Source: Cohaesibacter celericrescens (GTDB lineage: Bacteria > Pseudomonadota > Alphaproteobacteria > Rhizobiales > Cohaesibacteraceae). From it: a DNA stretch of 64,000 nucleotides. Below the pieces are notes generated by a model. It was not told where the DNA came from and ran no database searches. It saw only the letters and a list, made by a program, of their open reading frames with translations. Shown here in pieces: positions 52,788 to 62,196 of the stretch. Made by a program: the position numbers and the translations under genes. Numbering within the stretch: position 1 is the stretch's first letter; every line of letters starts with the position of its first letter. Where the stretch lies: assembly GCF_002866925.1 (NCBI RefSeq), contig NZ_PKUQ01000011.1:48119-112118 (forward strand), written 5' to 3'.

Positions 52788-53667
52788 CGCTTCCGTTTCA
52801 ACCTGAAAGCCCTACCTCCGCTCCGTTTGATCTCATCTCATTGAGTTTGGGATGTCGCGGGGTATGGATGGTCTTCATCGTTTGGGGCGGGGGGTATCGC
52901 TTGCCATATTGCAAAGGCTGCGCCGACCTACAAACTGTACCCGGTTGAATCTATGATAAATGCTTTGCAGACTGGCTATCTGATTTGAAGTGAAATGTGT
53001 TTCATATTGGGGCAATTGGTTAACGCCACGCCCATGGCGCTGTTGCTGCGCTTTTCAGCTGAATTCAGTGTTATCAAAATGTGGGATGCACTGGCAAACA
53101 AATGGGCAGATGTAGATGGAACAAAGCGGGAATTCTGTTTGATGTCTGATTCGTGCTGACTTTGTTCCGCCTGTGTTCAAGTGGTTAATGCGGCGCCTAT
53201 TATTTGACTCTGTCTATTAACGATTTGAAAATCTGACAATGTCTCATATTGGACCGAATTGTTTAAATATTCGACGGATTATATCCATTCTGTGTCTGTT
53301 GTGGTTTTTACGGGGAATAGCAAAGCACAAAATATAGTGGCTTTGTGGTGCTCGGCATCAACCTGTGCTGTGAACAAAAGGGGAATATTGAAAAGTCAGC
53401 GATTCGGCCATGATTCGTTCTAGACTCGTTCTATTTATTAATGCTGCCGCTCGAACGGATCGGCGAGGGCCCCTGTCGGCTCTGTTGCAAGGATGCCTGT
53501 TTTGGCAAGAAATTCAGCATGGCATTTTCATTGGCGCTTGCCAGTGGCCCCATCAATCTGAAATAAAGGTGAGCACGAGGCGCTGAAAAGCGCTTTGATG
53601 CATTGATAGACGCTGAGTCGGCACCATTTGGGTTGTTGGCTCCCAGTGATAGGCCATCGGCACGTCC
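52788..53667 (+). other. Long non-coding region before the helicase (880 bp)
   Basis: All frames are broken by frequent stops and show no conserved-looking peptide. It contains a perfect inverted repeat GGAACAAAG (53118-53126) / CTTTGTTCC (53160-53168) with a 33-base loop, and a small GGCGCT-GAAA-AGCGCT hairpin near the gene (53579-53594). I could not find a convincing promoter. The region may be the leader of the helicase message or hold an unseen RNA. Confidence 0.45.
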
Positions 53668-56600
53668 ATGACCAAGAAACCCGTTCCTGATTCTCCTTTT
53701 GCCTCATTGGCCGGTCTATCGGATTCCCTCAAAGTCGAAGCGGAAAAAAAATCGCAAGCTGAGCAAGCGGCGCGAAAAGCATCAATCAAGGCAAGAAAAG
53801 AGGCCTCAGGCGGATTTGCCGGCATCGAGGCAGAGCTGATGCGCCATGCCAAAGCAGAGGCGCGGCCAGGTGCCAAGGCTGTGACTGGCACACATAAACT
53901 CCAAAAAGCACCGGAATCTAGCTTGCCGGAGCCTAGCTTGGAAGAGCAATTTCTCGATCGACTGTCACAAAAAGGATATGCCGATTCTCAGAGGCAGTCT
54001 TCTGACGTTGCTGCTGGGGAGATCGAAGCAAGGGCCGCCAAGACGCAGTATGGTCGCACCGCATCCAAACTGTCAGAGGCCGCGCCAGGTTGGGCCGATG
54101 ATTTTGGTGTCACCCCCGGATCGAAGCCTGTGATCGGTCGGGTCAATGCGCTTCTGGGCCCGACCAATACCGGCAAGACCCATATGGCGATCGAGCGAAT
54201 GGTGCGCCATTCTTCTGGTATCATCGGATTGCCGTTGCGGCTTTTGGCACGCGAGGTCTATGGCAAGCTGGTTGAAAAGGTGGGAAAAGATCTGGTTGCT
54301 CTTCATACCGGTGAAGAGCGGATTGTGCCCGCTTCGGCGCGGTATCATGTCTGCACGGTGGAGGCTATGCCCGCCAAGGCTGATGTCGCTTTTGTCGCCA
54401 TAGACGAGGTCCAGCTGGCCGCAGACTTTGAGCGTGGACATGTGTTCACCGACCGTTTGCTGCATTTGCGCGGTCGTGAAGAGACTTTGTTCTTGGGTGC
54501 CGCGACCATGCAGCCAATGATCGAACAATTGTTGCCCAATGCGACGATCACCAGTCGGGTGCGGATGTCGCAACTGACCTATGCTGGCTCCAAGAAACTA
54601 TCGCGCTTGCCGCGCCGGTCAGCTGTGGTCACCTTTTCGGCCAATGATGTTTATGCCATCGCAGAGTTGGTGAGACGCCAAAAGGGGGGGGCCGCAGTGG
54701 TGATGGGCAGTTTGTCCCCTCGTACGCGCAATGCTCAGGTCGAAATGTTTCAAAATGGCGATGTGGATCATTTGATCGCAACCGATGCCATCGGAATGGG
54801 GCTCAATCTCGACCTTGATCATGTGGCTTTTGCTGCGGAAAAAAAATTCGATGGTTTTCAACATCGTCGCCTGACGGCGGCAGAATTGGCGCAGATTGCA
54901 GGGCGCGCAGGGCGTTATACACGCGATGGTACCTTTGGTGTGACCGGACGGGTGAGCCCATTTGAAGATGAATTGGTCGAGCAGCTGGAATGTCATGTGT
55001 TCCAGCCGATCAAAATGTTGCAGTGGCGCAGTCGGTTGCTTGATTTTTCTAGTTATTCGGACTTGATTGCGACGCTTGAAGTCCCACCTGATAGAGCGGG
55101 TTTGACCAAGTCTTTGCCAGCAAGTGATCTTCAGGCGCTGGAGTTATTGTTCAAAGACAAGGATATTCAGCGACGGGCCAACAGTCCGGAGCGCCTGAAA
55201 TTGTTGTGGGAGGTGTGTCAAGTTCCGGACTATCGCAAGATCGCTCCAGCCAATCATGCTGATTTGATTGGGATTATCTTTCAGCAGCTGGATGACTGGG
55301 GCGTTTTGTCGCGAGATTGGCTGTCCGCACAAATAGGCTATGCGGATAGAATTGATGGTGATATTGACACACTAGCCAATAGAATTGCACATATCCGCAC
55401 TTGGACCTTTATTGCTAACAAAAAGGGGTGGCTAGATGATCCTGTTTTGTGGCAAGAGAAGACAAGGGCCGTCGAGGATCGGTTATCCGATGCCTTGCAT
55501 GAGCGGCTAACCAAGCGCTTTGTTGATAGGCGCACAAGTGTTTTGATGAAACGTCTGAGAGAAAAAGCAATGCTCGAAGCGGAAATAACTGCTACCGGTG
55601 ACGTACTGGTGGAAGGCCAGCTTGTTGGACAGCTGCAAGGGTTTCGCTTTGCGCCCGATGTGAGTGCTGAAGGCAATGATGCCAAAGCCATTCATGCCGC
55701 CGCGCAGAAGGTCCTATCTGTCGAATTCGAAAACAGATCGGAGAAAATAGCGGGGGCCGCCAATGATCAGTTCCTGTTATCTGGCGATGGCTTGTTGCGT
55801 TGGCTGGGGGCTCCTATTGCCAAGCTTGTGGCTGGTGATTCGGTGCTGAAACCGAGGCTGATGGTGCTGGCCGACGAGGGCTTGAGCGGACAGGCTTTGG
55901 AGTATGTCCAATCCCGAATCAATCTATGGCTCAATAATCACGTCAATCTGCTGTTGCAGCCGCTCGTGGATCTGGCTGAGTCTGAAGAACTAGAGGGTGT
56001 CGCCAAGGGTATGGCGTTCCAACTTGTTGAAAACCTTGGGATTTTGGATCGTCGTTCGGTCTCGGAAGACGTGCGATCTCTGGATCAGGACGCCCGTGCT
56101 TCTTTGCGCAAATTCGGCGTTCGGTTCGGCGCTTATCACATCTATATTCCCGTTTTGCTCAAACCTGCTCCCAGCTCGATGCTGGTGATGATGTGGGCTT
56201 TGCACAACGGTGGTCTCGATCAGGACGGTATCGTTGAAGTGCCTTCCCTGTCTGCTTCAGGGCGCACATCCATTCCTGTGAATGAAGGGATTTCTCCTTC
56301 TCTTTACAAAACCGTGGGCTTTGGTGTGTATGGCAAAAGAGCTGTGCGTATCGATATTCTCGAGCGGTTGGCAGATCTCATACGTCCGCTTCTGAGTTGG
56401 CGTGCAACCGAAGAATCACCTGAGCCACCGGAAGGTGTTATGGAGCGTGGCTTCACGGTCACCGTTGCTATGACCTCTTTGCTTGGGTGTGCTGGCGAAG
56501 ACTTTTCAACCATTTTGAAGTCACTCGGTTATCGTGTCGAGCGTCGCAAAATTGAAGCTGAACCTGCTGCGAAAAGTGAAGATTCGGGTGAGACAGCTGC

Positions 56601-57078
56601 TGTCGAAACACCGGCTTCTGACGCAACAGACGCGGCCAATGCCTCCGAACAGAGCGAAGCGGTTGTGGCTGACGTGACTTCTCCACAGGAAGATGCAAAG
56701 GCCGGTGAGGGTGTGGATGCCGACCCTACAGCTGCAGTTGTTGAAGAAGAAAAGTGGCTCGAAATCTGGCGCCCGGGTGGTCGGGGAGATCGTAAACCCA
56801 ATCGGTCTGGAGCCCGCAACAAGCCGACTCCGAAAGAACCCAAGGCCAACACCGGAAGTCGTCAAGCCCAGCGTCTGGAAGGGGGCTATAAAGGCTCTAA
56901 CCGTTCAGGCAATGGCAATGAGGGTGGCAATAAAAATGCCAACCGTCAGCGCAATGGCGAAAAGGGACGCGGTAAGCCACGTGAACAGGCTCCTCGCAAG
57001 CCGCAGAAAGTGGCGGATCCCGATTCCCCGTTTGCTGCACTTGCGGCTCTTAAGGCAAGTTTAGACAAGGGCAAGTAG
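53668..57078 (+). CDS. Suv3-like RNA/DNA helicase (MgpS type)
   Basis: A 1136-residue helicase of the superfamily-2 group close to mitochondrial Suv3. In order: a charged N-terminal region (1-150), Walker A GPTNTGKT at 164-171 (K170), the DEVQ box at 246-249 (IDEVQLAADF), FLGAATM, ATDAIGMGLNLD, the motif VI QIAGRAGR at 409-416, and a long C-terminal domain. The end is an acidic Ala/Glu linker (about 965-1030) and a basic Asn/Gly/Arg-rich tail. PDSPFA-x-LA-x-L occurs at residues 7-17 and again at 1118-1128. The start lacks a good ribosome site. Confidence 0.88.
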   Translation: MTKKPVPDSPFASLAGLSDSLKVEAEKKSQAEQAARKASIKARKEASGGFAGIEAELMRHAKAEARPGAKAVTGTHKLQKAPESSLPEPSLEEQFLDRLSQKGYADSQRQSSDVAAGEIEARAAKTQYGRTASKLSEAAPGWADDFGVTPGSKPVIGRVNALLGPTNTGKTHMAIERMVRHSSGIIGLPLRLLAREVYGKLVEKVGKDLVALHTGEERIVPASARYHVCTVEAMPAKADVAFVAIDEVQLAADFERGHVFTDRLLHLRGREETLFLGAATMQPMIEQLLPNATITSRVRMSQLTYAGSKKLSRLPRRSAVVTFSANDVYAIAELVRRQKGGAAVVMGSLSPRTRNAQVEMFQNGDVDHLIATDAIGMGLNLDLDHVAFAAEKKFDGFQHRRLTAAELAQIAGRAGRYTRDGTFGVTGRVSPFEDELVEQLECHVFQPIKMLQWRSRLLDFSSYSDLIATLEVPPDRAGLTKSLPASDLQALELLFKDKDIQRRANSPERLKLLWEVCQVPDYRKIAPANHADLIGIIFQQLDDWGVLSRDWLSAQIGYADRIDGDIDTLANRIAHIRTWTFIANKKGWLDDPVLWQEKTRAVEDRLSDALHERLTKRFVDRRTSVLMKRLREKAMLEAEITATGDVLVEGQLVGQLQGFRFAPDVSAEGNDAKAIHAAAQKVLSVEFENRSEKIAGAANDQFLLSGDGLLRWLGAPIAKLVAGDSVLKPRLMVLADEGLSGQALEYVQSRINLWLNNHVNLLLQPLVDLAESEELEGVAKGMAFQLVENLGILDRRSVSEDVRSLDQDARASLRKFGVRFGAYHIYIPVLLKPAPSSMLVMMWALHNGGLDQDGIVEVPSLSASGRTSIPVNEGISPSLYKTVGFGVYGKRAVRIDILERLADLIRPLLSWRATEESPEPPEGVMERGFTVTVAMTSLLGCAGEDFSTILKSLGYRVERRKIEAEPAAKSEDSGETAAVETPASDATDAANASEQSEAVVADVTSPQEDAKAGEGVDADPTAAVVEEEKWLEIWRPGGRGDRKPNRSGARNKPTPKEPKANTGSRQAQRLEGGYKGSNRSGNGNEGGNKNANRQRNGEKGRGKPREQAPRKPQKVADPDSPFAALAALKASLDKGK

Positions 57079-57108
57079 CCCTTGTCACTTTCTTTGGCGC
57101 GATGATCC

Positions 57109-57498
57109 ATGAACGAAAGAACTGCCAAACTCCGCATAGACAAGTGGTTGTGGTATGCCCGCGTGGCAAAGACACGAAGTTTGGCTGCCAAATTGGTCAC
57201 TTCTGGCTGTGTGCGGCTGAACAAAGATAAAGTGACCTCGGCCAGCCAAGGGATCAAAGTCGAAGATGTCTTGACTGTGACCCGCGCTTCCCATGTTTTG
57301 GTTTATAAGGTTGTTCAGCTTGGTTCGCGTCGGGGGCCTGCTCCCGAAGCGCAGTTGTTGTTTGAAGATTTGACGCCCAAACCCGAGCCAGGGGCAGACA
57401 AATCTGCCCCTGTTTCGCTTGAAGCCGGGCACGGTCGTCCAAGCAAGAAAGATCGTCGGGATATCATGCGTCTGAAACGTAGCTTTATGGATGAATGA
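57109..57498 (+). CDS. S4-domain RNA-binding protein (Hsp15-like)
   Basis: A 129-residue protein with an S4 RNA-binding fold at about 5-65: LRIDKWLWYARVAKTRSLAAKLV, then SGCVRLNKDKV. In the Hsp15/HslR family this binds stalled 50S-tRNA complexes. The C-terminal half is Pro/Glu then basic (RPSKKDRRDIMRLKR). It follows the helicase by 30 bases and is likely co-transcribed, which suits a shared RNA-related role. Confidence 0.9.
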   Translation: MNERTAKLRIDKWLWYARVAKTRSLAAKLVTSGCVRLNKDKVTSASQGIKVEDVLTVTRASHVLVYKVVQLGSRRGPAPEAQLLFEDLTPKPEPGADKSAPVSLEAGHGRPSKKDRRDIMRLKRSFMDE

Positions 57499-57929
57499 GA
57501 CGCGAAATACCCAAAAAGGCAAAATTTTCTCTTGAGTGTCTGGTGAATTTATTAAATAAGTATGTTCTATACCTGTTTCCAATTCGCGTTTGCGATTGAT
57601 CAATGTCGGCCTGCAAATTGCCCTGATATGAGCAAGATGAGGGGCATTGTGGAGGACAGAGGATAAGAGACGGTTTTGAACGTGTTTCTTGGAAATTTGT
57701 TCTGCTTGCCCTACCGAATTTGCAATCTTTACCGCTTGAAACAAATGTGTAAAAGCGATAGCAAACGGTAGTTGAATTCTGGCGGATTAACCGCTTGAAC
57801 GAAGTCGATGGTCATTGCCGCTTTTTGGGCGGATCGATGATCAAACAAGAGCCGGAGCGCTCGCGGCATTGCTGGACTGGCCCTGATTTGCCAAGGTCCA
57901 ATGCTGCTGCCTCTACTGCGGAGAACGCA
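57499..57929 (+). other. S4-fdxA intergenic region (431 bp)
   Basis: No gene. In-frame codons upstream of fdxA (from 57795) look uncharacteristic for a ferredoxin and are rejected. A 10-bp palindrome ATTGATCAAT lies at 57595-57604. It is not an FNR/FixK site, which needs a 4-base gap. No terminator for the S4 gene is visible. Confidence 0.5.
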
Positions 57930-58265
57930 ATGACCTATGTCGTGATGGATAATTGCATAAAATGCAAATATACGGACTGCGTGGAAGTATGCCCAGTTGA
58001 TTGTTTCTATGAGGGTGAGAACTATCTCGTTATCCATCCCGATGAATGTATCGACTGTGGTGTTTGTGAGCCAGAATGTCCTGCTGAAGCAATCAAACCT
58101 GACACTGAGCCCGGTCTTGAGAGTTGGATAAAGCTCAATGCGGAATACGCTGAAGTGTGGCCCAATATCACAGTGAAAAAAGATCCATTGCCTGATGCCA
58201 AAAAATGGGATGGGGTTGAGAATAAGCTAAAAGATCTCTCTCCTAATCCAGGTACAGGCGACTAA
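57930..58265 (+). CDS. fdxA: 7Fe ferredoxin FdxA
   Basis: Small electron carrier with one [3Fe-4S] and one [4Fe-4S] cluster. With the ATG at 57930 (GGAG upstream) it has 111 residues. Cysteines fall at 9, 12, 17, 21, 25 (C-x2-C-x4-C-x3-C-P) and 40, 43, 46, 50 (C-x2-C-x2-C-x3-C-P), the seven-iron pattern. The C-terminal helix is acidic, as in alphaproteobacterial FdxA. It is followed by carD after a 504-bp gap. Confidence 0.95.
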   Translation: MTYVVMDNCIKCKYTDCVEVCPVDCFYEGENYLVIHPDECIDCGVCEPECPAEAIKPDTEPGLESWIKLNAEYAEVWPNITVKKDPLPDAKKWDGVENKLKDLSPNPGTGD

Positions 58266-58293
58266 AAATATTGCTATGCAGCATTTGAATGGT

Positions 58294-58333
58294 GGTCCGG
58301 GTGCGTATTTGTGGCGCATGCGGGCCTTTTTTT
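58294..58333 (+). terminator. Intrinsic terminator of fdxA
   Basis: GGTCCG (58294-58299) pairs with CGGGCC (58321-58326), with TGCG/CGCA inside, and is followed by TTTTTTTG. One stem base is a G-U pair. Confidence 0.75.
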
Positions 58334-58769
58334 GTGCCCAAGTTAACCAAAATACGCGTTATAAAAATGGCTAAATTCCGCCACTATCACGATAAATTTT
58401 GAATTCTGGGAAGAGGGGAATGCTGTTAGAATGCCATTTGCTGACATTCAAACGTTGGAAATAGTGCAAAAATATGATATGCTCCCTCAATCAGCTGATA
58501 AAGGAAGGTTCGCAATGCTCCTATCTAGGAGTTTTTTTATGCGCATTTTGAAGTTCATGCAATGTCAAAGTGCGTAATACACAGGTGCGTGCCTAAATCA
58601 GTTTAGATGCATTACGGTATGTTTGGAAGATTAGATCGAGACGGTGTCGATGTCCGATCACATTCTTACTTACCAAAGAACCGATGAATGGGCTTTGCCT
58701 TTTATTCATTCGGAAATGGGCGGGCAACAGGTGCCCCCTTCAAATACGTGACGCGGGAGTTTCAAGCGT
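58334..58769 (+). other. fdxA-carD region (436 bp) with a second terminator-like hairpin
   Basis: Besides the carD leader it holds CTCCT-ATCT-AGGAG (58518-58531) followed by a seven-T run (58532-58538), 185 bases beyond the fdxA terminator. This would fit the end of a small RNA, or a leader attenuator of carD. A tiny frame ATG 58515 to 58577 with AAGGAAGG upstream overlaps it. No clear promoter is seen. Confidence 0.4.
58518..58538 (+). terminator. Short hairpin plus T-run between fdxA and carD
   Basis: The 5-bp stem CTCCT/AGGAG with loop ATCT and TTTTTTT following has the form of an intrinsic terminator, although the stem is short. It is not needed for fdxA, which has its own. Confidence 0.45.
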
Positions 58770-59321
58770 ATGGCCATCAAAAAAGCCACCCAACGTCAGG
58801 GCTTTAAGATCAGTGAATTTGTTGTCTATCCGGCTCACGGTGTGGGCCAAATTGTCAATATTGAAGAGCAGGAAGTCGCTGGTCTCAGCCTCGAGCTGTT
58901 CGTCATCAATTTCGAACAAGACAAAATGACACTGCGGGTACCAATCGGGAAAATTACGTCTGTAGGTATGCGCAAATTGTCAGATGATGAAAGCGTTGAA
59001 AAAGGACTGGTGACGGTAACTGGTCGCGCTCGAATCAAGCGCACTATGTGGAGCCGCCGCGCACAGGAATATGAAGCAAAGATCAATTCTGGTGATTTGC
59101 AGTCCATCGCTGAAGTCGTGCGCGATCTCTTTCGTTCCGACACACAGCCGGAACAATCATATTCCGAACGTCAGCTTTATGAAGCAGCTCTTGATCGGAT
59201 GGCACGTGAAGTGGCGGCAGTGCGTAAACTGTCCGGTACTGAAGCTGTGCAGTTGATTGAGAAAAATCTCGCTAAAGGTCCGCGCCGCGGTGTGGCAAAA
59301 GACGAGGAAGCCGCCGCTTAA
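58770..59321 (+). CDS. carD: CarD-family transcription regulator
   Basis: Binds the RNA polymerase beta subunit and stabilises the open complex. In related bacteria it is a global regulator. The 183 residues have an N-terminal Tudor-like RID domain (FVVYPAHGVGQIVNIEEQEV) and a helical DNA-binding C-terminal half with RMAREVAAVRKLS. The ATG has GGGAG about 12 bases upstream. Position after fdxA is usual for the order. Confidence 0.94.
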   Translation: MAIKKATQRQGFKISEFVVYPAHGVGQIVNIEEQEVAGLSLELFVINFEQDKMTLRVPIGKITSVGMRKLSDDESVEKGLVTVTGRARIKRTMWSRRAQEYEAKINSGDLQSIAEVVRDLFRSDTQPEQSYSERQLYEAALDRMAREVAAVRKLSGTEAVQLIEKNLAKGPRRGVAKDEEAAA

Positions 59322-59361
59322 TTGCTGCCGGTTTTCAGTTGCTCTGGCTGATTAGTGATTT

Positions 59362-59399
59362 AAAACCCCGATAGAGATATTCTCTCTGTCGGGGTTTTT
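59362..59399. terminator. Bidirectional terminator between carD and the M48 gene
   Basis: AAAACCCCGA (59362-59371) pairs with TCGGGGTTTT (59389-59398), with TAGAGA/TCTCT extending the stem. It ends the two convergent genes. Confidence 0.85.
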
Positions 59400-59446
59400 C
59401 TTTGGGCGGACTTCCGGGAGCGAATGATCAATGGATCGGACGCTTA

Positions 59447-60922
59447 TTATTGCTGTGCGATGATTTGCTTGACCATCTGTCCGCGCTTGACCTGAGACCC
59501 CTCTTTGATGTCATTCAAAATGCTGAACAGTTCGACCTTGTCGGTGGTGCCCTGCATTTGTTTGGCAAGGGATTGAAGCGTATCGCCCCAACCAACCGTG
59601 TTGATTTTGATTGTCAGTGGTTTAAAAGCCTGAGCTTGTTGGAAAGACAGGGTCTGGAAACTATTGATGGTTTCTGTAACCGCACTCTCATAGGCAGCGT
59701 TCGGCTGTGTCGTGGCAAAAACAAACCGATAGGTGGCTGACTGTACACGAATGACCGCTATGCGGAAGGTCCATCCCTTTGCCTTGGCCGCAGCTATGAC
59801 GGCTGGTTGTCCATTGATCGTTTGTTCTCGGATGGAGCCGGTCAACAAGCCCGAGACCCAGCCTGATGTGAGATATCGGGTGAGGGGAACATCCGGGCTG
59901 ACGCTCACCCCATCAAAGCGCATGGCTGTTCCATCTTTGGCGACAGCAAGCACGGCCTTGGAGGTGTTTTCCAGGCGATATCCTTTTGGCAAAGTGAATC
60001 TGATCCGCAAATGCGGATGAATATAAGAGCGTTCGCGAACGAACCCTTCATCTGGCGCATCTCCAAACAACATGCCATCGATTGCGGCAAGATAGTCTTC
60101 TCGCTCTCTGTCGCCAACATCGGGGCCGCCAAACCGGCGGGCCGTATAGATGGCGGTGTTTATGCGCTGGGGCGTGGTTGGATGCGAAGACAGGAAATTC
60201 GCTTTCGGGTCATTATCTGCCTGTCCGGTGAGAAATTGCGCATATTTTCCCATTGTTGCAAGAAAACGGCTCGCAGCGAAGGGATCTAGTCCCGCTCTGA
60301 AGGTGGTTCCAATGCCTTCCTTGTCCGCTTCTAGCTCTTGAACTTGGGAGAAGCTGGCCAGAGTGACAAGATTTTTGGCCTTGATGGAGGCGGTCTTGGA
60401 CGTTTTCCCGACCATATTGTCCATAACTTTGGACATCAGTTGGTTCTTCTGTTGCGCCCGGGCGCGAGCCAGCGCGTGGCGCGCTGTTACATGGGCCATT
60501 TCGTGGGATAGAACAGCTGCAAGTTCAGCTTTGTCATTGGCCAGAGCCAGTAAGCCACGGGTGACATAGAGATAGCCACCCGGTAATGCAAAGGCGTTTA
60601 CGGCGGGAGAATTCAAAATCGTAATGCGATAGGGTCTATTGGGCTCATTAGAGGCGGCGACAAGGCGGCCTGCCAATTTGGCCACCATAAGTTCCAACTT
60701 GTCATTGTTATAGATGCCGCCATAGGCTTTGACGATTTTGGGATGCTCTTTGCGCCCGATTTCACGCTCGACCGAGTCAACAGAAGACGTGCCGGAAGGG
60801 GCCACACCAGAAATGGTAGGCTTTTCTCCGCTGGTCAGAATACTGTTGCAGCCGGTGAGTAGCGCAGTGGCTAGACACAGAATGGCTGCTGTCATCAAGT
60901 GGCTCAGGCGCGTGTTGCTCAC
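59447..60922 (-). CDS. M48-family lipoprotein metallopeptidase
   Basis: Envelope zinc peptidase of 491 residues, related to BepA/LoiP quality-control proteases. Lipobox LTGC with C25. The zinc site HEMAH is at 140-144, with E198 in ELEADKEG as third ligand, and the HPTTPQR loop follows. The C-terminal 200 residues are a second region, with a LysM-like end (NTVGWGDTLQSLAKQMQG). The latter could bind peptidoglycan. The thermonuclease-like gene lies 42 bases upstream on the same strand. Confidence 0.9.
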   Translation of the reverse strand: MSNTRLSHLMTAAILCLATALLTGCNSILTSGEKPTISGVAPSGTSSVDSVEREIGRKEHPKIVKAYGGIYNNDKLELMVAKLAGRLVAASNEPNRPYRITILNSPAVNAFALPGGYLYVTRGLLALANDKAELAAVLSHEMAHVTARHALARARAQQKNQLMSKVMDNMVGKTSKTASIKAKNLVTLASFSQVQELEADKEGIGTTFRAGLDPFAASRFLATMGKYAQFLTGQADNDPKANFLSSHPTTPQRINTAIYTARRFGGPDVGDREREDYLAAIDGMLFGDAPDEGFVRERSYIHPHLRIRFTLPKGYRLENTSKAVLAVAKDGTAMRFDGVSVSPDVPLTRYLTSGWVSGLLTGSIREQTINGQPAVIAAAKAKGWTFRIAVIRVQSATYRFVFATTQPNAAYESAVTETINSFQTLSFQQAQAFKPLTIKINTVGWGDTLQSLAKQMQGTTDKVELFSILNDIKEGSQVKRGQMVKQIIAQQ

Positions 60923-60964
60923 ACTATTGTCCCCATCTGATTTGCTTGAGCAATGCGGTCATGG

Positions 60965-61861
60965 TTATTTATCATCTATATGTCTTAACAAGTTTCTATC
61001 TGTGCCGGCTTGCAAAGCGTCGGTTTCAATCTGTTTTACCCAAAGTTGTTGCGGGCGGAGCACACGAATCAAAGGTCCTCCACGATCTTCCACCCACCCC
61101 CGGACATATATATGGGCTTGTGACAATTCATCCAGCGATTTGTTTTTCTCTTCCCAAGTCGCAAGACTTTTTTTGCTCAAGCTGACGGTGAAGTCTGACT
61201 GCCAATTACGGCCAAAATTAAGATAGCTTGTTCGGTCTTTGTTGCGACTGATGGATTTAACTGTTCCGTGGATGATTTGATAACGTGAAACAATATTGGA
61301 GAGGTCGAGTTTGGTTGCGTCTTTGGCTTGGTAGCGAGGTATCCGCCATATTCCTTTTTCTGCGTCGCGCGCTTGATTTTCAATAGCAAGCAATCGGTCT
61401 GCGCATGCCGCTGATACTGATTGTGGATCAACACGGGCCAAACCATCGTTCAGCAGTGCTTCCTGCAGCAGGGTTGTCTGGCTTTCGTCTTGATTTTCAG
61501 GGATGCCAGATTTAGCGATAAAAATACTTTGGCGACCATATCGGTCACGTTTCGCTATTTTTGTGGCAACCATTTCGCTTGTCGTCGTTTGGTCGCTGAG
61601 AAACGTCTCGATCCGTTGTTTTTTTGCTTTGGCGAGAGGAGGGGGCGTTAGTCTCTCCACGATCAAGCCATCCAGTTTAAAAGAGCCATCGGGTGCATCA
61701 AGATTTGCGGGTGATGTATAGGTCAGTGCTTGATAGGGTATGGTCGAAGTGTTTTGCATGCATGGGTGTAGGGCGCGCGTCGTATCGGCCTGTGCGGCGC
61801 TGCCGTATATCCACAGCGTTAGGCCAGCTCCAAATACTCTAAGGACCGATCTCTTATACAT
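60965..61861 (-). CDS. Thermonuclease-like (SNase fold) secreted protein
   Basis: A 298-residue exported protein with an N-terminal hydrophobic segment (ending AQA). The C-terminal part has the SNase-like pattern: KRDRYGRQ, LLQEALLNDGLARV, ADRLLAIENQARDAEKGIWR. The usual early aspartate block (D-x-D-x-P-E type) is not visible, since LDGLIVERLTPP stands there, so nuclease activity is doubtful. It is probably in one message with the M48 gene. Confidence 0.72.
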   Translation of the reverse strand: MYKRSVLRVFGAGLTLWIYGSAAQADTTRALHPCMQNTSTIPYQALTYTSPANLDAPDGSFKLDGLIVERLTPPPLAKAKKQRIETFLSDQTTTSEMVATKIAKRDRYGRQSIFIAKSGIPENQDESQTTLLQEALLNDGLARVDPQSVSAACADRLLAIENQARDAEKGIWRIPRYQAKDATKLDLSNIVSRYQIIHGTVKSISRNKDRTSYLNFGRNWQSDFTVSLSKKSLATWEEKNKSLDELSQAHIYVRGWVEDRGGPLIRVLRPQQLWVKQIETDALQAGTDRNLLRHIDDK

Positions 61862-62196
61862 GGAATCGCATTGCTCCCTTCGTCATTGGCGATCCGCATG
61901 AATTGTTGGGACCGATTTCAGGATGGCCTGTTGATCTGTGATGGGTGAAATGATACAGAGCCTTGACGATTTTTGTCAGTCAAATTTTTCTTTCTTGCTG
62001 TCTTTGGTTGAACCGTGTTGGGTTTCCCCTTGGGAGGAAGACAGATTCTCTGGCCCCGTAGCTCAGACGGATAGAGCAACCGCCTCCTAAGCGGTAGGTC
62101 GCGCGTTCGACTCGCGCCGGGGTCACCAAACTCATTCGCAATCAATCCTGTCCGGCTTAAGCCTTTGGAAATGGAAACTGGCCTACTCTCATCTTT
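61862..62196 (+). other. tRNA-Arg intergenic region
   Basis: Between the divergent nuclease-like gene and the membrane protein. Apart from the tRNA no gene is supported. A TTGACG lies near 61961, without a good -10 partner. Confidence 0.5.
62052..62128 (+). tRNA. tRNA-Arg (anticodon CCT)
   Basis: 77 bases including CCA. Acceptor GGCCCCG (62052-62058) pairs with CGGGGTC (62118-62124), one G-U pair. Anticodon stem ACCGC/GCGGT encloses loop CTCCTAA, giving anticodon CCT (62086-62088), which reads AGG. Confidence 0.96.

Noticed and set aside
57595..57604. FNR/FixK-like ATTGATCAAT before fdxA
   Set aside because: The FNR site needs TTGAT-N4-ATCAA. There is no gap here.
58515..58577. 20-codon frame with AAGGAAGG upstream
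   Set aside because: Too short to call. It overlaps a terminator-like hairpin, and either reading is possible. Kept as a note in the small-RNA finding.
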